Positions 1 to 8,682 of a stretch of 47,281 nucleotides of DNA are shown one piece after another. A program made the position numbers and the translations under genes. The stretch comes from a bacterium (lineage in GTDB: Bacteria > Patescibacteriota > Patescibacteriia > UBA9934 > GWF2-40-263), in contig JAGVFR010000011.1 of the NCBI GenBank assembly GCA_020057555.1, positions 1 through 47,281 on the forward strand. The letters run 5' to 3'. Numbering within the stretch: position 1 is the stretch's first letter; each line of letters starts with the position of its first letter. Below the pieces are notes generated by a model. The model did not search any database and was not told the origin of the DNA. It worked only from the letters and a program-made list of their open reading frames with translations.

Positions 1-790
1 CGGAACCAAACTTGTTAAGACACCATTCCCAAGATTTTGTAGATCCGAGGTCAGGCAGATCTATACCACGATTGGCCTTAAGCCACAAGAATAGATTTGC
101 GATCAAATTCCATTCTTCGGCGGTAGGCTCGCGCACAGCATTCCGTACAAGGCCAAATAGTTTGGCGGCTTGTGGCATAAGTATGGCTGTCAGGTGTTCC
201 CATGAAATCCTGAAGCGTGTCATGAGCTGAAGATCCTGACCGAGCGGATCTTCGCCGTAGCCCCTCGGATCGTCCCAGTTGGGCTTCGTGATCGTCTCGA
301 TGAGCACCCACCGGCCAGGCAAAGGCTTGCGAGCAATCTTGCTTACATCGAGGTAACGACCCCATACAGGCTTCACGAAGTTGTCAGGGTAATCGTTCTC
401 GGAGATGATTGGCAGAAACATGAGCAATAACCTGTATCGCTCTATCGCCTTCTTTGTTCTTTCTTTGAGCTTTGGTGGAGGTGGAACTTCGATCTTGCGA
501 CCAAGAATCTCCTCCCAACACGCCTCCCAGAACGCGCGAGGATCAACCTGCAAAGCGGTCCAACCGTCAGTCGTCGAAACGGCCAAGGTTGTAGTAGTAT
601 ACTTGCCAACCTGTTCGGTCAGCCAAATCTGCAATGTGTCAGGTGTTACGATCTTCTGCGCAAGCGCCTCACCCAGAGCGTTTGTCACTCTGTAATGGTC
701 GAGCAAGCCTCCGAGGCCACCTGTTGTGAAATGAACCCTGTGTTCTAGTACACTTTCGAGCCAAGAAGGAATCGGAGTAAGAACTTTCAT
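1..790 (-). CDS. Hypothetical protein, 3'-truncated by window edge (MKVLTPIPSWLESVLEHRVHFTTGGLGGLLDHYRVTN...)
   Basis: My own reverse-strand translation is open from ATG at 790 to the window edge; upstream GGGAGGTGACAG is a good SD. Not in the ORF track, which lists only short shadow ORFs here. Confidence 0.8.
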   Translation of the reverse strand, partial: MKVLTPIPSWLESVLEHRVHFTTGGLGGLLDHYRVTNALGEALAQKIVTPDTLQIWLTEQVGKYTTTTLAVSTTDGWTALQVDPRAFWEACWEEILGRKIEVPPPPKLKERTKKAIERYRLLLMFLPIISENDYPDNFVKPVWGRYLDVSKIARKPLPGRWVLIETITKPNWDDPRGYGEDPLGQDLQLMTRFRISWEHLTAILMPQAAKLFGLVRNAVREPTAEEWNLIANLFLWLKANRGIDLPDLGSTKSWEWCLNKFGS

Positions 791-974
791 CTGTCACCTC
801 CCACACCTTGATCTTTAGAATCGCTTCGCCACTGACGTCTCGATCCTAGTATCCCAAAGTGCAAGAAATACGCGGTACCGCCGCGCAACGGGTCATAGGC
901 ACCTTGCCCAAATAACCAAAAAATAATACTCAAAAATGGCAAAAATGTCAAGCCGCCTGTATAATTGCCGTATT

Positions 975-1985
975 ATGGAATTAAGACAACAATCCGGTAT
1001 CAATCACGAAATGTATCTTGTTCGACATCTTTTTGATCCAGACAAACTAAAACAAATTCCCACTCGCAATGGCTATGGTGAAGGTCTTGTTGAAGCTGGA
1101 AAAACAAACAAAAACGTAATGGTTCTTTGCGCTGATCTTACAGAATCAACACGTTCACTCGCATTCAAAAATTCATTTCCTGATCGTTTTGTTCAACTTG
1201 GCGTAAGCGAACAATCAATGGCTTCGATCGCGGCTGGAATGTCGCTGGTTGGTAAAGTTCCATTTATTTCAAGTTACGCGTGTTTTTCTCCAGGCCGCAA
1301 CTGGGAACAGATTCGCACAACGATCGCTTTACAAAACAGTAATGTAAAAATCGCTGGAGCACATGCTGGTGTTTCTGTTGGACCAGATGGAGCAACTCAT
1401 CAGATGACTGAAGACATTGCGATCATGCGAGTTATGCCAAACATGAAAGTTTTTGTTCCGTGCGACGCGATCGAGACAAAAAAAACAACGCTCGCTGTAA
1501 CAAAACTTTCTGGTCCATGTTATTTGCGTTTCGCGCGTGAAGCATCTCCTGTTTTCACAACAGAAAAAACTCCATTCAAAGTTGGTCGTGCTGAAACATA
1601 TCGATTCGGAAATGATCTAACTATAATTGCATCTGGTCCGCTTTTGTATGAAGCTCTTCTCGCCGCACAAATTCTTTCCATTGATCACAAAATCGAAGCG
1701 AGAGTAATCAACATGCACACAATCAAACCGCTCGACGTGAAAACAATTATCAAAGCGGCAAAAGAAACAGGCGCAATTGTAACAATTGAAGAAGCTCAAG
1801 CTGTTGGCGGACTTGGCGGAGCTGTTGCGGAAACAGTTTGTCTTTCAACACCAGTTCCTGTTGAACGAATCGGAATGCAAGATCGTTTTGGGGAATCCGG
1901 CGAACCTCGCGAACTTCAAGAAGCATTTGGACTCACTGCACCATCTATTATCGTTGCCTCGCTTCGAGTGTTAAAATTAAAATAG
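975..1985 (+). CDS. Transketolase C-terminal subunit (pyrimidine-binding + C-terminal domains)
   Basis: ORF 936-1985; start reassigned to ATG 975 (MELRQQSGINHEMYLV). Motifs ADLTESTRS, GVSEQSMASIAAGMSLVGKVPF, HAGVSVGPDGATHQ. Confidence 0.9.
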   Translation: MELRQQSGINHEMYLVRHLFDPDKLKQIPTRNGYGEGLVEAGKTNKNVMVLCADLTESTRSLAFKNSFPDRFVQLGVSEQSMASIAAGMSLVGKVPFISSYACFSPGRNWEQIRTTIALQNSNVKIAGAHAGVSVGPDGATHQMTEDIAIMRVMPNMKVFVPCDAIETKKTTLAVTKLSGPCYLRFAREASPVFTTEKTPFKVGRAETYRFGNDLTIIASGPLLYEALLAAQILSIDHKIEARVINMHTIKPLDVKTIIKAAKETGAIVTIEEAQAVGGLGGAVAETVCLSTPVPVERIGMQDRFGESGEPRELQEAFGLTAPSIIVASLRVLKLK

Positions 1986-2064
1986 TGATTTTCTCTCTAC
2001 CCTCTCGGTCATCTTAGTCCTCTTGGTCTTCTTAGCCATCTTGGTCTTCTTAGCCCTCTCCTCT

Positions 2065-3036
2065 ATGTTCGATCTCATCACAATCGGCGACATTAAACTC
2101 GACACTTTCGTCGTGTTAAATGACGCAAGCCTCCAATGCCAACTAAAATTGCCTGAATGCCAATTGTGTTTGGACTACGGTGGAAAAATCGTCGTGGAAG
2201 TTGTTGATTCGCAAATTGCTGGAACTGCGCCAAACATTGCGGTTGGAATTTCAAGAATGGGACTTAAAACAGCTGTCATCTCAAACATGGGTCAAGATGG
2301 CACACGAAAACTTTCTATCGAAAACCTTACAAAAGAAAAGGTCTCTACTCGTTATATTCGTTCAATAAAAGGTGCACGAAGCGCGTATTCAGTCGTACTA
2401 AATTATAAAGGTGAAAAAACTTTGTTAACTTCCCACAATCATAATGCCTATCACCTTCCAAAACCAATGCCAAAAACCAAATGGATTTATGTTGGCGAAA
2501 TGGGAAATGGATATCCACCTTTTTTCTCAAACCTCGTGAAATATGTTCACAAAAAAAATATCAATTTTTGTATCAATCCTGGAAGTGTTCAAATCAATGA
2601 ACGAAAACCTGCGTTATTTGAATTGATTCGAGAAGCAAAAATTTTGTTTGTGAATCGAAGCGAAGCTCAAACACTCGTACAAAAAACAGTTGATGAAGTT
2701 CATCAGCTTGCAACTGAACTCTATCGTCTTGGATCGAAACATGTCGTTATAACAGACGGAAAAAATGGAGCAACATGCTTTGATGGAAAAACCTTATTGT
2801 CAGTTGAAGCGTTCCCAAGCAAATTTATTGAAGCAACAGGCGCTGGTGATGCTTTTGCAACAGGTTTTATAGGCGCGCTAATGCATGCAGGCTCAACAAC
2901 AGACGCGCTCAAATGGGGAGCTGTAAATTCAGCATCAGTTATAGAACACGTTGGACCACAAGACGGTCTTCTAACAAACCGACAAATCATTTCAAGACTA
3001 AAAAAACATCCGTCATTCAAACCAAAATCAATTTGA
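2065..3036 (+). CDS. PfkB-family carbohydrate kinase
   Basis: MFDLITIGDIKLD... GTAPNIAVGISRMG... EATGAGDAFATGFIGAL (PfkB signature). Start at 2065; the ORF-track extension 2023-2064 is low-complexity repeat. Confidence 0.9.
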   Translation: MFDLITIGDIKLDTFVVLNDASLQCQLKLPECQLCLDYGGKIVVEVVDSQIAGTAPNIAVGISRMGLKTAVISNMGQDGTRKLSIENLTKEKVSTRYIRSIKGARSAYSVVLNYKGEKTLLTSHNHNAYHLPKPMPKTKWIYVGEMGNGYPPFFSNLVKYVHKKNINFCINPGSVQINERKPALFELIREAKILFVNRSEAQTLVQKTVDEVHQLATELYRLGSKHVVITDGKNGATCFDGKTLLSVEAFPSKFIEATGAGDAFATGFIGALMHAGSTTDALKWGAVNSASVIEHVGPQDGLLTNRQIISRLKKHPSFKPKSI

Positions 3037-3037
3037 T

Positions 3038-3961
3038 ATGCTTACATCTCTTTTTACTGTTCTAGCAAAAGCTCAACGCGGACGATATGCTGTTGGAGCT
3101 TTTAATATCAATAATTTAGAAACGTTGCAGGCGGTTATATCCGCGGCTGAAACAGAACGCTCACCGATTATTTTACAAACTTCTGAAGGCGCAATCGAAT
3201 ACGCGGGAATGGAAGAACTTGCGGTGTTAGTTCATCTTGCCGCGCGCAAAACAAAACTTCCTGTTGTATTTCATCTTGATCATGGAAAAAATTTCGATCT
3301 TGTTGTTGCGGCAATAAAAAGCGGATTTTATACAAGTGTGATGTTTGACGGATCATCTCTTCCATATAAAGAAAACGTGCAAAAAACAAAAATGATTGTA
3401 AAGATGGCGCACAAAAAAAAAATTTCCGTTGAAGCAGAACTTGGGCTTATCGCTGGAAAAGAAGATTTTATTTCCGTGTCCGAACGCGAAGCCGCAATGA
3501 CTCAACCATTGCAAGCTGTTGACTTTGTAAAACAAACTGGTTGTGACGCGCTCGCTGTTGCGATTGGAACACGACACGGAGCATTCAAAATGAAAAAAGA
3601 ATCAAATCTAGATTTTGAAAGATTAAAAGCAATAGCAGAGGCAACTTCAATTCCGCTTGTTTTGCATGGAGCGTCCGGAGTGCCAGCGCGTATAAAAGCA
3701 CAATGCACAAAATACGGATGTGAAATCGCGTCAGCAAAAGGAATTCCAGACACACAAATTAAAAAATCAATCTCGCTTGGAATCTGTAAGGTGAATATAG
3801 ATACTGATATGCGCATTGCCTTTGACGCAGGTATCAGAAAATTCTTAAAAGAAAAACCTGGAGTCATTGATCCAAGAGAAATTCTAAAACCCGCAAAAGA
3901 TCTAATGACAACTATCGCACGCCACAAAATGCGATTGTTTGGATGTTCTGGAAAAGGATAA
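3038..3961 (+). CDS. fba: Class II fructose-bisphosphate aldolase
   Basis: AVGAFNINNLETLQAVISAAE, VVFHLDHGKNFD, SVMFDGSSLPYKEN, LVLHGASGVP, KVNIDTDMRIAF. Confidence 0.93.
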   Translation: MLTSLFTVLAKAQRGRYAVGAFNINNLETLQAVISAAETERSPIILQTSEGAIEYAGMEELAVLVHLAARKTKLPVVFHLDHGKNFDLVVAAIKSGFYTSVMFDGSSLPYKENVQKTKMIVKMAHKKKISVEAELGLIAGKEDFISVSEREAAMTQPLQAVDFVKQTGCDALAVAIGTRHGAFKMKKESNLDFERLKAIAEATSIPLVLHGASGVPARIKAQCTKYGCEIASAKGIPDTQIKKSISLGICKVNIDTDMRIAFDAGIRKFLKEKPGVIDPREILKPAKDLMTTIARHKMRLFGCSGKG

Positions 3962-3972
3962 TTTTTATCAAT

Positions 3973-4944
3973 ATGTTCGACATAATCACAATCGGTTCTG
4001 CAACACGCGATGTATTTGTTATTTCTAAATCCTTTATCGCGCTTAAATCAAAAAAATTTCCAACAGGAGCAGGAGAGTGTATAGCACTGGGATCAAAAAT
4101 TGATCTGGACAAACTTGTGTTTACAACAGGAGGAGGAGCAACAAACGCGGCCGCCACTTTTGGAGCTCTTGGTTTCCATTCTGCAACAATGACACGAATC
4201 GGGGACGACTCATCTGGAAAAGATGTGATAGATGATTTGAGTCGTTTTGGAGTTAGCACACATAATGTTCGAATGATCAAAGACGGACAAACAGGGTTTT
4301 CGATTCTTCTTACAATGCCAGACGGCGAACGAACAGTGCTTGTGTATCGCGGAGTTTCATCAACTTTTGAAGCAAAAGATATAAACTGGGAAGGATGCAA
4401 ACAAACAAAATGGATTTACCTCACGTCTTTAGGAGGAAACATCGCACTTTCAAAAAAAATTATTCAACACGCAAACAAATGCGGAATAAAAGTTGCGTGG
4501 AATCCTGGCGTTGGTGAAATCAAACATGGAATGAACGAAATAAAACACCTCCTTCCAATGGTTGATGTACTAAACATAAATACAGAAGAAGCAAAACTGC
4601 TCACTGGGAAACGTAGTATTAAAACAATGTTTGATGAACTTAAAACAAAAGGCATGATTCGTCTTATAACTGACGGAACAAACGGATCGTATGTGTGGGA
4701 AAATGGAAAAATTTTTCATGCTCTCACAACTGGTGCGCGCGCAATTTCTCGAACAGGAGCTGGTGACGCGTTTGGTTCAGGTCTTGTGGCAGGACTCATT
4801 AAAAAAAATAATGTTAAATACGCGCTTGCTGTTGGAACATTAAACGCGGAATCTGTCATTCAGAGCTATGGCGCTAAAAATGGAATTCTAAAAAAATGGC
4901 CGTCCATTCTCGCGATCAGTAAGATAAAAATCGTTCCAATATGA
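3973..4944 (+). CDS. PfkB-family carbohydrate kinase (second copy)
   Basis: MFDIITIGSATRDVFV... TTGGGATNAAATFGALG... SRTGAGDAFGSGLVAGL. Confidence 0.9.
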   Translation: MFDIITIGSATRDVFVISKSFIALKSKKFPTGAGECIALGSKIDLDKLVFTTGGGATNAAATFGALGFHSATMTRIGDDSSGKDVIDDLSRFGVSTHNVRMIKDGQTGFSILLTMPDGERTVLVYRGVSSTFEAKDINWEGCKQTKWIYLTSLGGNIALSKKIIQHANKCGIKVAWNPGVGEIKHGMNEIKHLLPMVDVLNINTEEAKLLTGKRSIKTMFDELKTKGMIRLITDGTNGSYVWENGKIFHALTTGARAISRTGAGDAFGSGLVAGLIKKNNVKYALAVGTLNAESVIQSYGAKNGILKKWPSILAISKIKIVPI

Positions 4945-5930
4945 TTTACAAGATTCTAGTAACACGCGAAATTCCAGATGACGGGATCAAACTGCTCAAA
5001 GCTGACAAAAGAATCAAACTTGAAATTTACAAAAAAGATCAGCCTATCGCTCGCAAGGAATTATTAAAGCGTGTGAAAGACAAAGATATCATTTTATCCA
5101 TTCTCACTGAACAAATGGACAAAGAAGTTTTTGATTCAGCCGGGCCACAACTAAAGATGATCGCAAATTACGCTGTTGGATTCGACAACATCGATCTTAA
5201 CGAAGCAAAAAAACGAAACATTGTTGTAACAAACACACCAAGTGGTCAAATCTCTGAATCTGTCGCAGAGCACACGATCGCGCTAATGTTTGCGCTAGCT
5301 AAACGCATTTGTGAAGCGGATCGTTTCACGCGAGCTGGAAAATACAAAGCATGGGGACCAAAACTTTTGCTTGGAACTGACTTTTATGGAAAAACCGTAG
5401 GAATTGTTGGAACAGGACGAATCGGAACAGGTGTTGTACGCAGACTTCACGACGGATTCAACATGAAAATTCTTTACAATGACGTAAAAAGAAATTCGCA
5501 ACTTGAAAAAGAAACCGATGCAAAGTTTCGTTCACTTGAACAATTGCTTAAGGAATCTGATTTTGTTTCTTTACATGTTCCACTCTTGCCTTCAACTCAT
5601 CATCTAATAAGTACAAAACAATTTAAGATGATGAAAAAGACAGCTTTTCTAATCAACACAGCACGCGGGCCGATCATAGATGAAAAAGCGCTCGTGAAAG
5701 CGCTTGCGAAAAAAGAAATCGCTGGAGTTGGACTTGATGTTTATGAATGCGAGCCAATGATTGATTGTGATCCAAAAGACAATCTTGATTTGAAAAAAAT
5801 GGACAATGTTGTGCTAACACCTCACACAGCTTCAGCAACACTTGAAACACGCCAAGAAATGAGTCGTTTGGTAGCGGAAAATATTTTGATGTTTATCAAT
5901 GGAAAAACTCCAAAAAATATAGTTCGTTAA
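4941..5930 (+). CDS. D-isomer-specific 2-hydroxyacid dehydrogenase (glyoxylate/D-glycerate type)
   Basis: VGIVGTGRIGTGVVRR NAD motif, LINTARGPIIDEKAL, VVLTPHTASAT. Overlaps upstream gene by ATGA. Confidence 0.92.
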   Translation: MIYKILVTREIPDDGIKLLKADKRIKLEIYKKDQPIARKELLKRVKDKDIILSILTEQMDKEVFDSAGPQLKMIANYAVGFDNIDLNEAKKRNIVVTNTPSGQISESVAEHTIALMFALAKRICEADRFTRAGKYKAWGPKLLLGTDFYGKTVGIVGTGRIGTGVVRRLHDGFNMKILYNDVKRNSQLEKETDAKFRSLEQLLKESDFVSLHVPLLPSTHHLISTKQFKMMKKTAFLINTARGPIIDEKALVKALAKKEIAGVGLDVYECEPMIDCDPKDNLDLKKMDNVVLTPHTASATLETRQEMSRLVAENILMFINGKTPKNIVR

Positions 5931-6691
5931 TTACGATCCCAGAATCCATGGTCATGAACTCGCGGTAAACTCACATTACTTGTAAACAAACTTTTCCAAT
6001 CAAAAAATGGCATTGACTCAGGTGCGTTTTCACTCCAAGGAAGATAATATTTTTCAACAATCTCTTCATTAGTTAGATGTCTCCATTTGTAATTCACGTC
6101 ACCCGGATAACATCCAACCCCTGCGCGCCGTCGCATCTCTCTTTCAATACTTGTTCCGTACTCATGCGCAATATCATAACTCTTCCCTTTTGACATGAGT
6201 GTTCGTTCTAAAAATTCATGTTCAAAAACAAATGGAGCTTCTTTTTTGTTTATGCCGGCCTCCAACCAAATTTCTCCTTTTGGGATATAGGAAGGATAAA
6301 TTAGATCATGCCCGCCAAGAATAAATTCCGGATCCATATACTTTCGAATAACCGCTCCGTCAACAAACATTAAACGCAAATTTCGACGTGGTTCTCTTCG
6401 AACAAGAAACTTTGGAATTGGTCCTGATAGTATAATTTGTTTTTTTAAATATGAACGAAGATGATGACCAGCAAGATTTCCAGTTTCAATTGATTCAACA
6501 CGAATTAAAAAATCTCTTTCTTTTTCCGCTATCACATCAAGCCACCACTCGCCTTGCGGAATGTAAAATTTTGGTGCATATCTTCCGGCTCGACAAGAAT
6601 GTGTATGAAAAATTCCAAAATCAGGATCAAGCGTATTGCGAATTTTGAAACCATCGACAAGTTTGATTGAAGACAAATGAATGTGCGGCAT
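5927..6691 (-). CDS. Hypothetical protein with internally duplicated VDG-IR-DP-F...YIPxGExWL module
   Basis: Long ORF; TATAAT (+ strand attata) lies 14 nt upstream of ATG; convergent 4-bp overlap with the dehydrogenase. Confidence 0.75.
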   Translation of the reverse strand: MPHIHLSSIKLVDGFKIRNTLDPDFGIFHTHSCRAGRYAPKFYIPQGEWWLDVIAEKERDFLIRVESIETGNLAGHHLRSYLKKQIILSGPIPKFLVRREPRRNLRLMFVDGAVIRKYMDPEFILGGHDLIYPSYIPKGEIWLEAGINKKEAPFVFEHEFLERTLMSKGKSYDIAHEYGTSIEREMRRRAGVGCYPGDVNYKWRHLTNEEIVEKYYLPWSENAPESMPFFDWKSLFTSNVSLPRVHDHGFWDRN

Positions 6692-6733
6692 ACTTTATTA
6701 AAGATATTATATCATGAGATAAGAACTACTCGA

Positions 6734-6774
6734 CCAACAACAAAGACCGACAATTCGTCGGTCTTTGTTGTTGG
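6734..6774 (-). terminator. 18-bp perfect hairpin directly after (and including) the encoded CCA of tRNA-Ala
   Basis: ccaacaacaaagaccgac / aattc / gtcggtctttgttgttgg. Confidence 0.65.
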
Positions 6775-6847
6775 TGGACCAGTGGGGATTCGAACCCCAG
6801 ACCCCCTGCTTGCAAAGCAGGTGCTCTACCAACTGAGCTACTGGCCC
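6772..6847 (-). tRNA. tRNA-Ala (TGC)
   Basis: Reverse complement gggccagtagctcagttggtagagcacctgctTTGCAAgcaggggg...ctggtccacca; acceptor pairs, CCA encoded. Confidence 0.95.
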
Positions 6848-6921
6848 ATAATTAAAACCTCTTTTGTGTCGGAATAATATCATTATGACGATATCTGTCA
6901 ATATGATATAACAAATGTCGT

Positions 6922-8244
6922 ATGCGCCATTTCACGCTCGCAACCATTGTCTTATCCTTCCTTCTTTTACCGAGTTTTGCATTTGCATCACACCCACAAT
7001 TTCTTTCTGTTTCAATTCTTGAAACTGGAAAAAGTTTTGATCTGCCAACAAAAAACGTAATTGGCGGCGTCTCATTTTCAGTTGCGGATTTAGGAAATGA
7101 TGGGATACCAGAGATAATTATTGGAAACGGTCTTGGTTCTGAACCTCGCGTGCGAGTTTTGCGACAAGACGGATCTGAAATAGGAAGTTTTCTTGCGTAT
7201 GCTGAAACACTTGGTGTTGGTATAAACGTGATAGCTTGCGATCTAGATGGAAATGGAACAAACGAAATCATAACAGCCCCTCAACGAGGCGGGGGACCGC
7301 ACATCCGTGTGTTCGACAGATTTGGAAACGCGATCGGTTCTGGTGTGTTTGCGTACAATGAAGCATTTCGTGGTGGAGTAAACCTTGCGTGCGGAAATCT
7401 TGATGATGATAAGCAAGCAGAACTTGTAACACTTCCATCTGCTGGCGGTGGTCCACACATACGAATTTGGAATCTTAATAATAAAGCGCTCGAATTGAAA
7501 AAAGAATTTTTTGCGTTTGATATAGACGATCGAACAGGACTTGTTGGAACGATCTCAGATAAAAAACTTTTTCTTGTTCAACAACATACAAACACACCGA
7601 TCATAAAAACTTTTACATTCAACAATAATGTAAAAATTGAAAATGAAAAACAAATTTCCATCAATTCAACAGGTGTTGCATCAATAGTTATCCACAACCA
7701 ACAAATTCTTATCACAACAACTTCAAATTCAATTCTCTACAACGTAAACACAAATGAACAAACAAAAATTTCTGGTAACGCGCAAAGTTATGTAATCGCA
7801 TCCGTGAATCTTGATAATGCAAATGAGAATGAACTTGTAGTCGCTCCATCAAAACTAATGTTTGATGAAACTAATAAAACACGAATAGTTGTTGATGTTT
7901 CAGAGCAAAAATTGTATGCCTATACAGATGGAGTTCTGGAAAATTCTTTTCTGATTTCCAGTGGAAAAAACAATGCAACACCACTCGGAATTCATCAAAT
8001 CTTAGCAAAAATTCCACAGGTTCGTTACAAGTGGTCATATGGTCCTAATGACCCTCGCAACTATGATCTTGGACTTGTTCCATACAACTTACGATTCGCT
8101 CCGCACATTTATTTGCATTACGCATACTGGCACAATAATTTTGGTCATCCAATGTCGCGAGGTTGTGTGAATGTTTCACTCAATGACATGAAGTGGTTGT
8201 ATGAATGGGGTGAAGTCGGAATGGAAGTCGAAGTAAGAAAATAA
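6922..8244 (+). CDS. Secreted L,D-transpeptidase (YkuD) with N-terminal VCBS/FG-GAP-like repeats
   Basis: Signal-like N-terminus; FG-GAP-like DxGNGTNEI, DDDKQAELV; C-term HPMSRGCVNVSLNDMKWLYEWG catalytic motif. Confidence 0.9.
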   Translation: MRHFTLATIVLSFLLLPSFAFASHPQFLSVSILETGKSFDLPTKNVIGGVSFSVADLGNDGIPEIIIGNGLGSEPRVRVLRQDGSEIGSFLAYAETLGVGINVIACDLDGNGTNEIITAPQRGGGPHIRVFDRFGNAIGSGVFAYNEAFRGGVNLACGNLDDDKQAELVTLPSAGGGPHIRIWNLNNKALELKKEFFAFDIDDRTGLVGTISDKKLFLVQQHTNTPIIKTFTFNNNVKIENEKQISINSTGVASIVIHNQQILITTTSNSILYNVNTNEQTKISGNAQSYVIASVNLDNANENELVVAPSKLMFDETNKTRIVVDVSEQKLYAYTDGVLENSFLISSGKNNATPLGIHQILAKIPQVRYKWSYGPNDPRNYDLGLVPYNLRFAPHIYLHYAYWHNNFGHPMSRGCVNVSLNDMKWLYEWGEVGMEVEVRK

Positions 8245-8261
8245 AAAAATTTGAAATAAAT

Positions 8262-8356
8262 TTTCCCTTTACTACTTTGCTACTCTTCTACTTTGCTACT
8301 TATTTCATTTTTTTCCCTTCTTCTTCTTTACTACTCTACTACTTTACTACTATAAT
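8262..8356. repeat. Low-complexity CTACTTTGCTACT repeat tract followed by TATAAT (8351-8356)
   Basis: tttactactttgctactcttctactttgctactt...ttactactctactactttactactataat. Confidence 0.7.
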
Positions 8357-8398
8357 ATATTTATCGTTCAAGCATCGCGCCATGCAAGACGACAAAAG

Positions 8399-8433
8399 AC
8401 TGCAATACATTTTTGCAGTGCTCGATCGAGCAC
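8399..8433 (+). other. Structured leader: stem-loop ACTGCAA/TTGCAGT plus 16-nt perfect palindrome GTGCTCGATCGAGCAC
   Basis: Directly read inverted repeats in the long leader of the 38-aa gene. Confidence 0.6.
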
Positions 8434-8512
8434 ATAATCCATAATAATAAAAACGTCTGGAGGAATTTTTTACAACCGGCGTTTAAACTCCGTAAAGGAG
8501 GTGAACAAATTT

Positions 8513-8629
8513 ATGCCAGCAAAGAAGAAGAAAGCTCACAAGAAGAAAGCAGCTCCAAAGAAGCACAAGAAAGTAGCTCCAAAGAAGCGAAAAGCTTCCA
8601 AGAAGCGCAAGGCTCACAAGAAGAAATAG
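8513..8629 (+). CDS. 38-aa very basic peptide MPAKKKKAHKKKAAPKKHKKVAPKKRKASKKRKAHKKK (H1/Hc1-like nucleoid peptide candidate)
   Basis: ATG 8513 preceded by AAAGGAGGTGAAC; TAG at 8627; terminator follows. The ORF track called an overlapping ORF in another frame (8413-8658). Confidence 0.85.
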   Translation: MPAKKKKAHKKKAAPKKHKKVAPKKRKASKKRKAHKKK

Positions 8630-8647
8630 TTCATTCGGTAAATTACA

Positions 8648-8680
8648 AAACTCCCTAGTGGCGCGCCAGGGAGTTTTTTG
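8648..8680 (+). terminator. Rho-independent terminator
   Basis: aactccct agtggcgcgcc agggagtttttt. Confidence 0.9.
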
Positions 8681-8682
8681 TT

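Noticed and set aside
6677-6901. ORFs GGPVGIRTPDPLLAKQVLYQLSYWP / GPVAQLVEHLLCKQGVWGSNPHWST
   Set aside because: Classic spurious translations of a tRNA gene (tRNA-Ala).
8413-8658. ORF-track 81-aa ORF (MQCSIEHIIHNNKNVW...KEEESSQEESSSKEAQ)
   Set aside because: Out-of-frame shadow of the 38-aa Lys-rich gene, which has the SD and fits the terminator.
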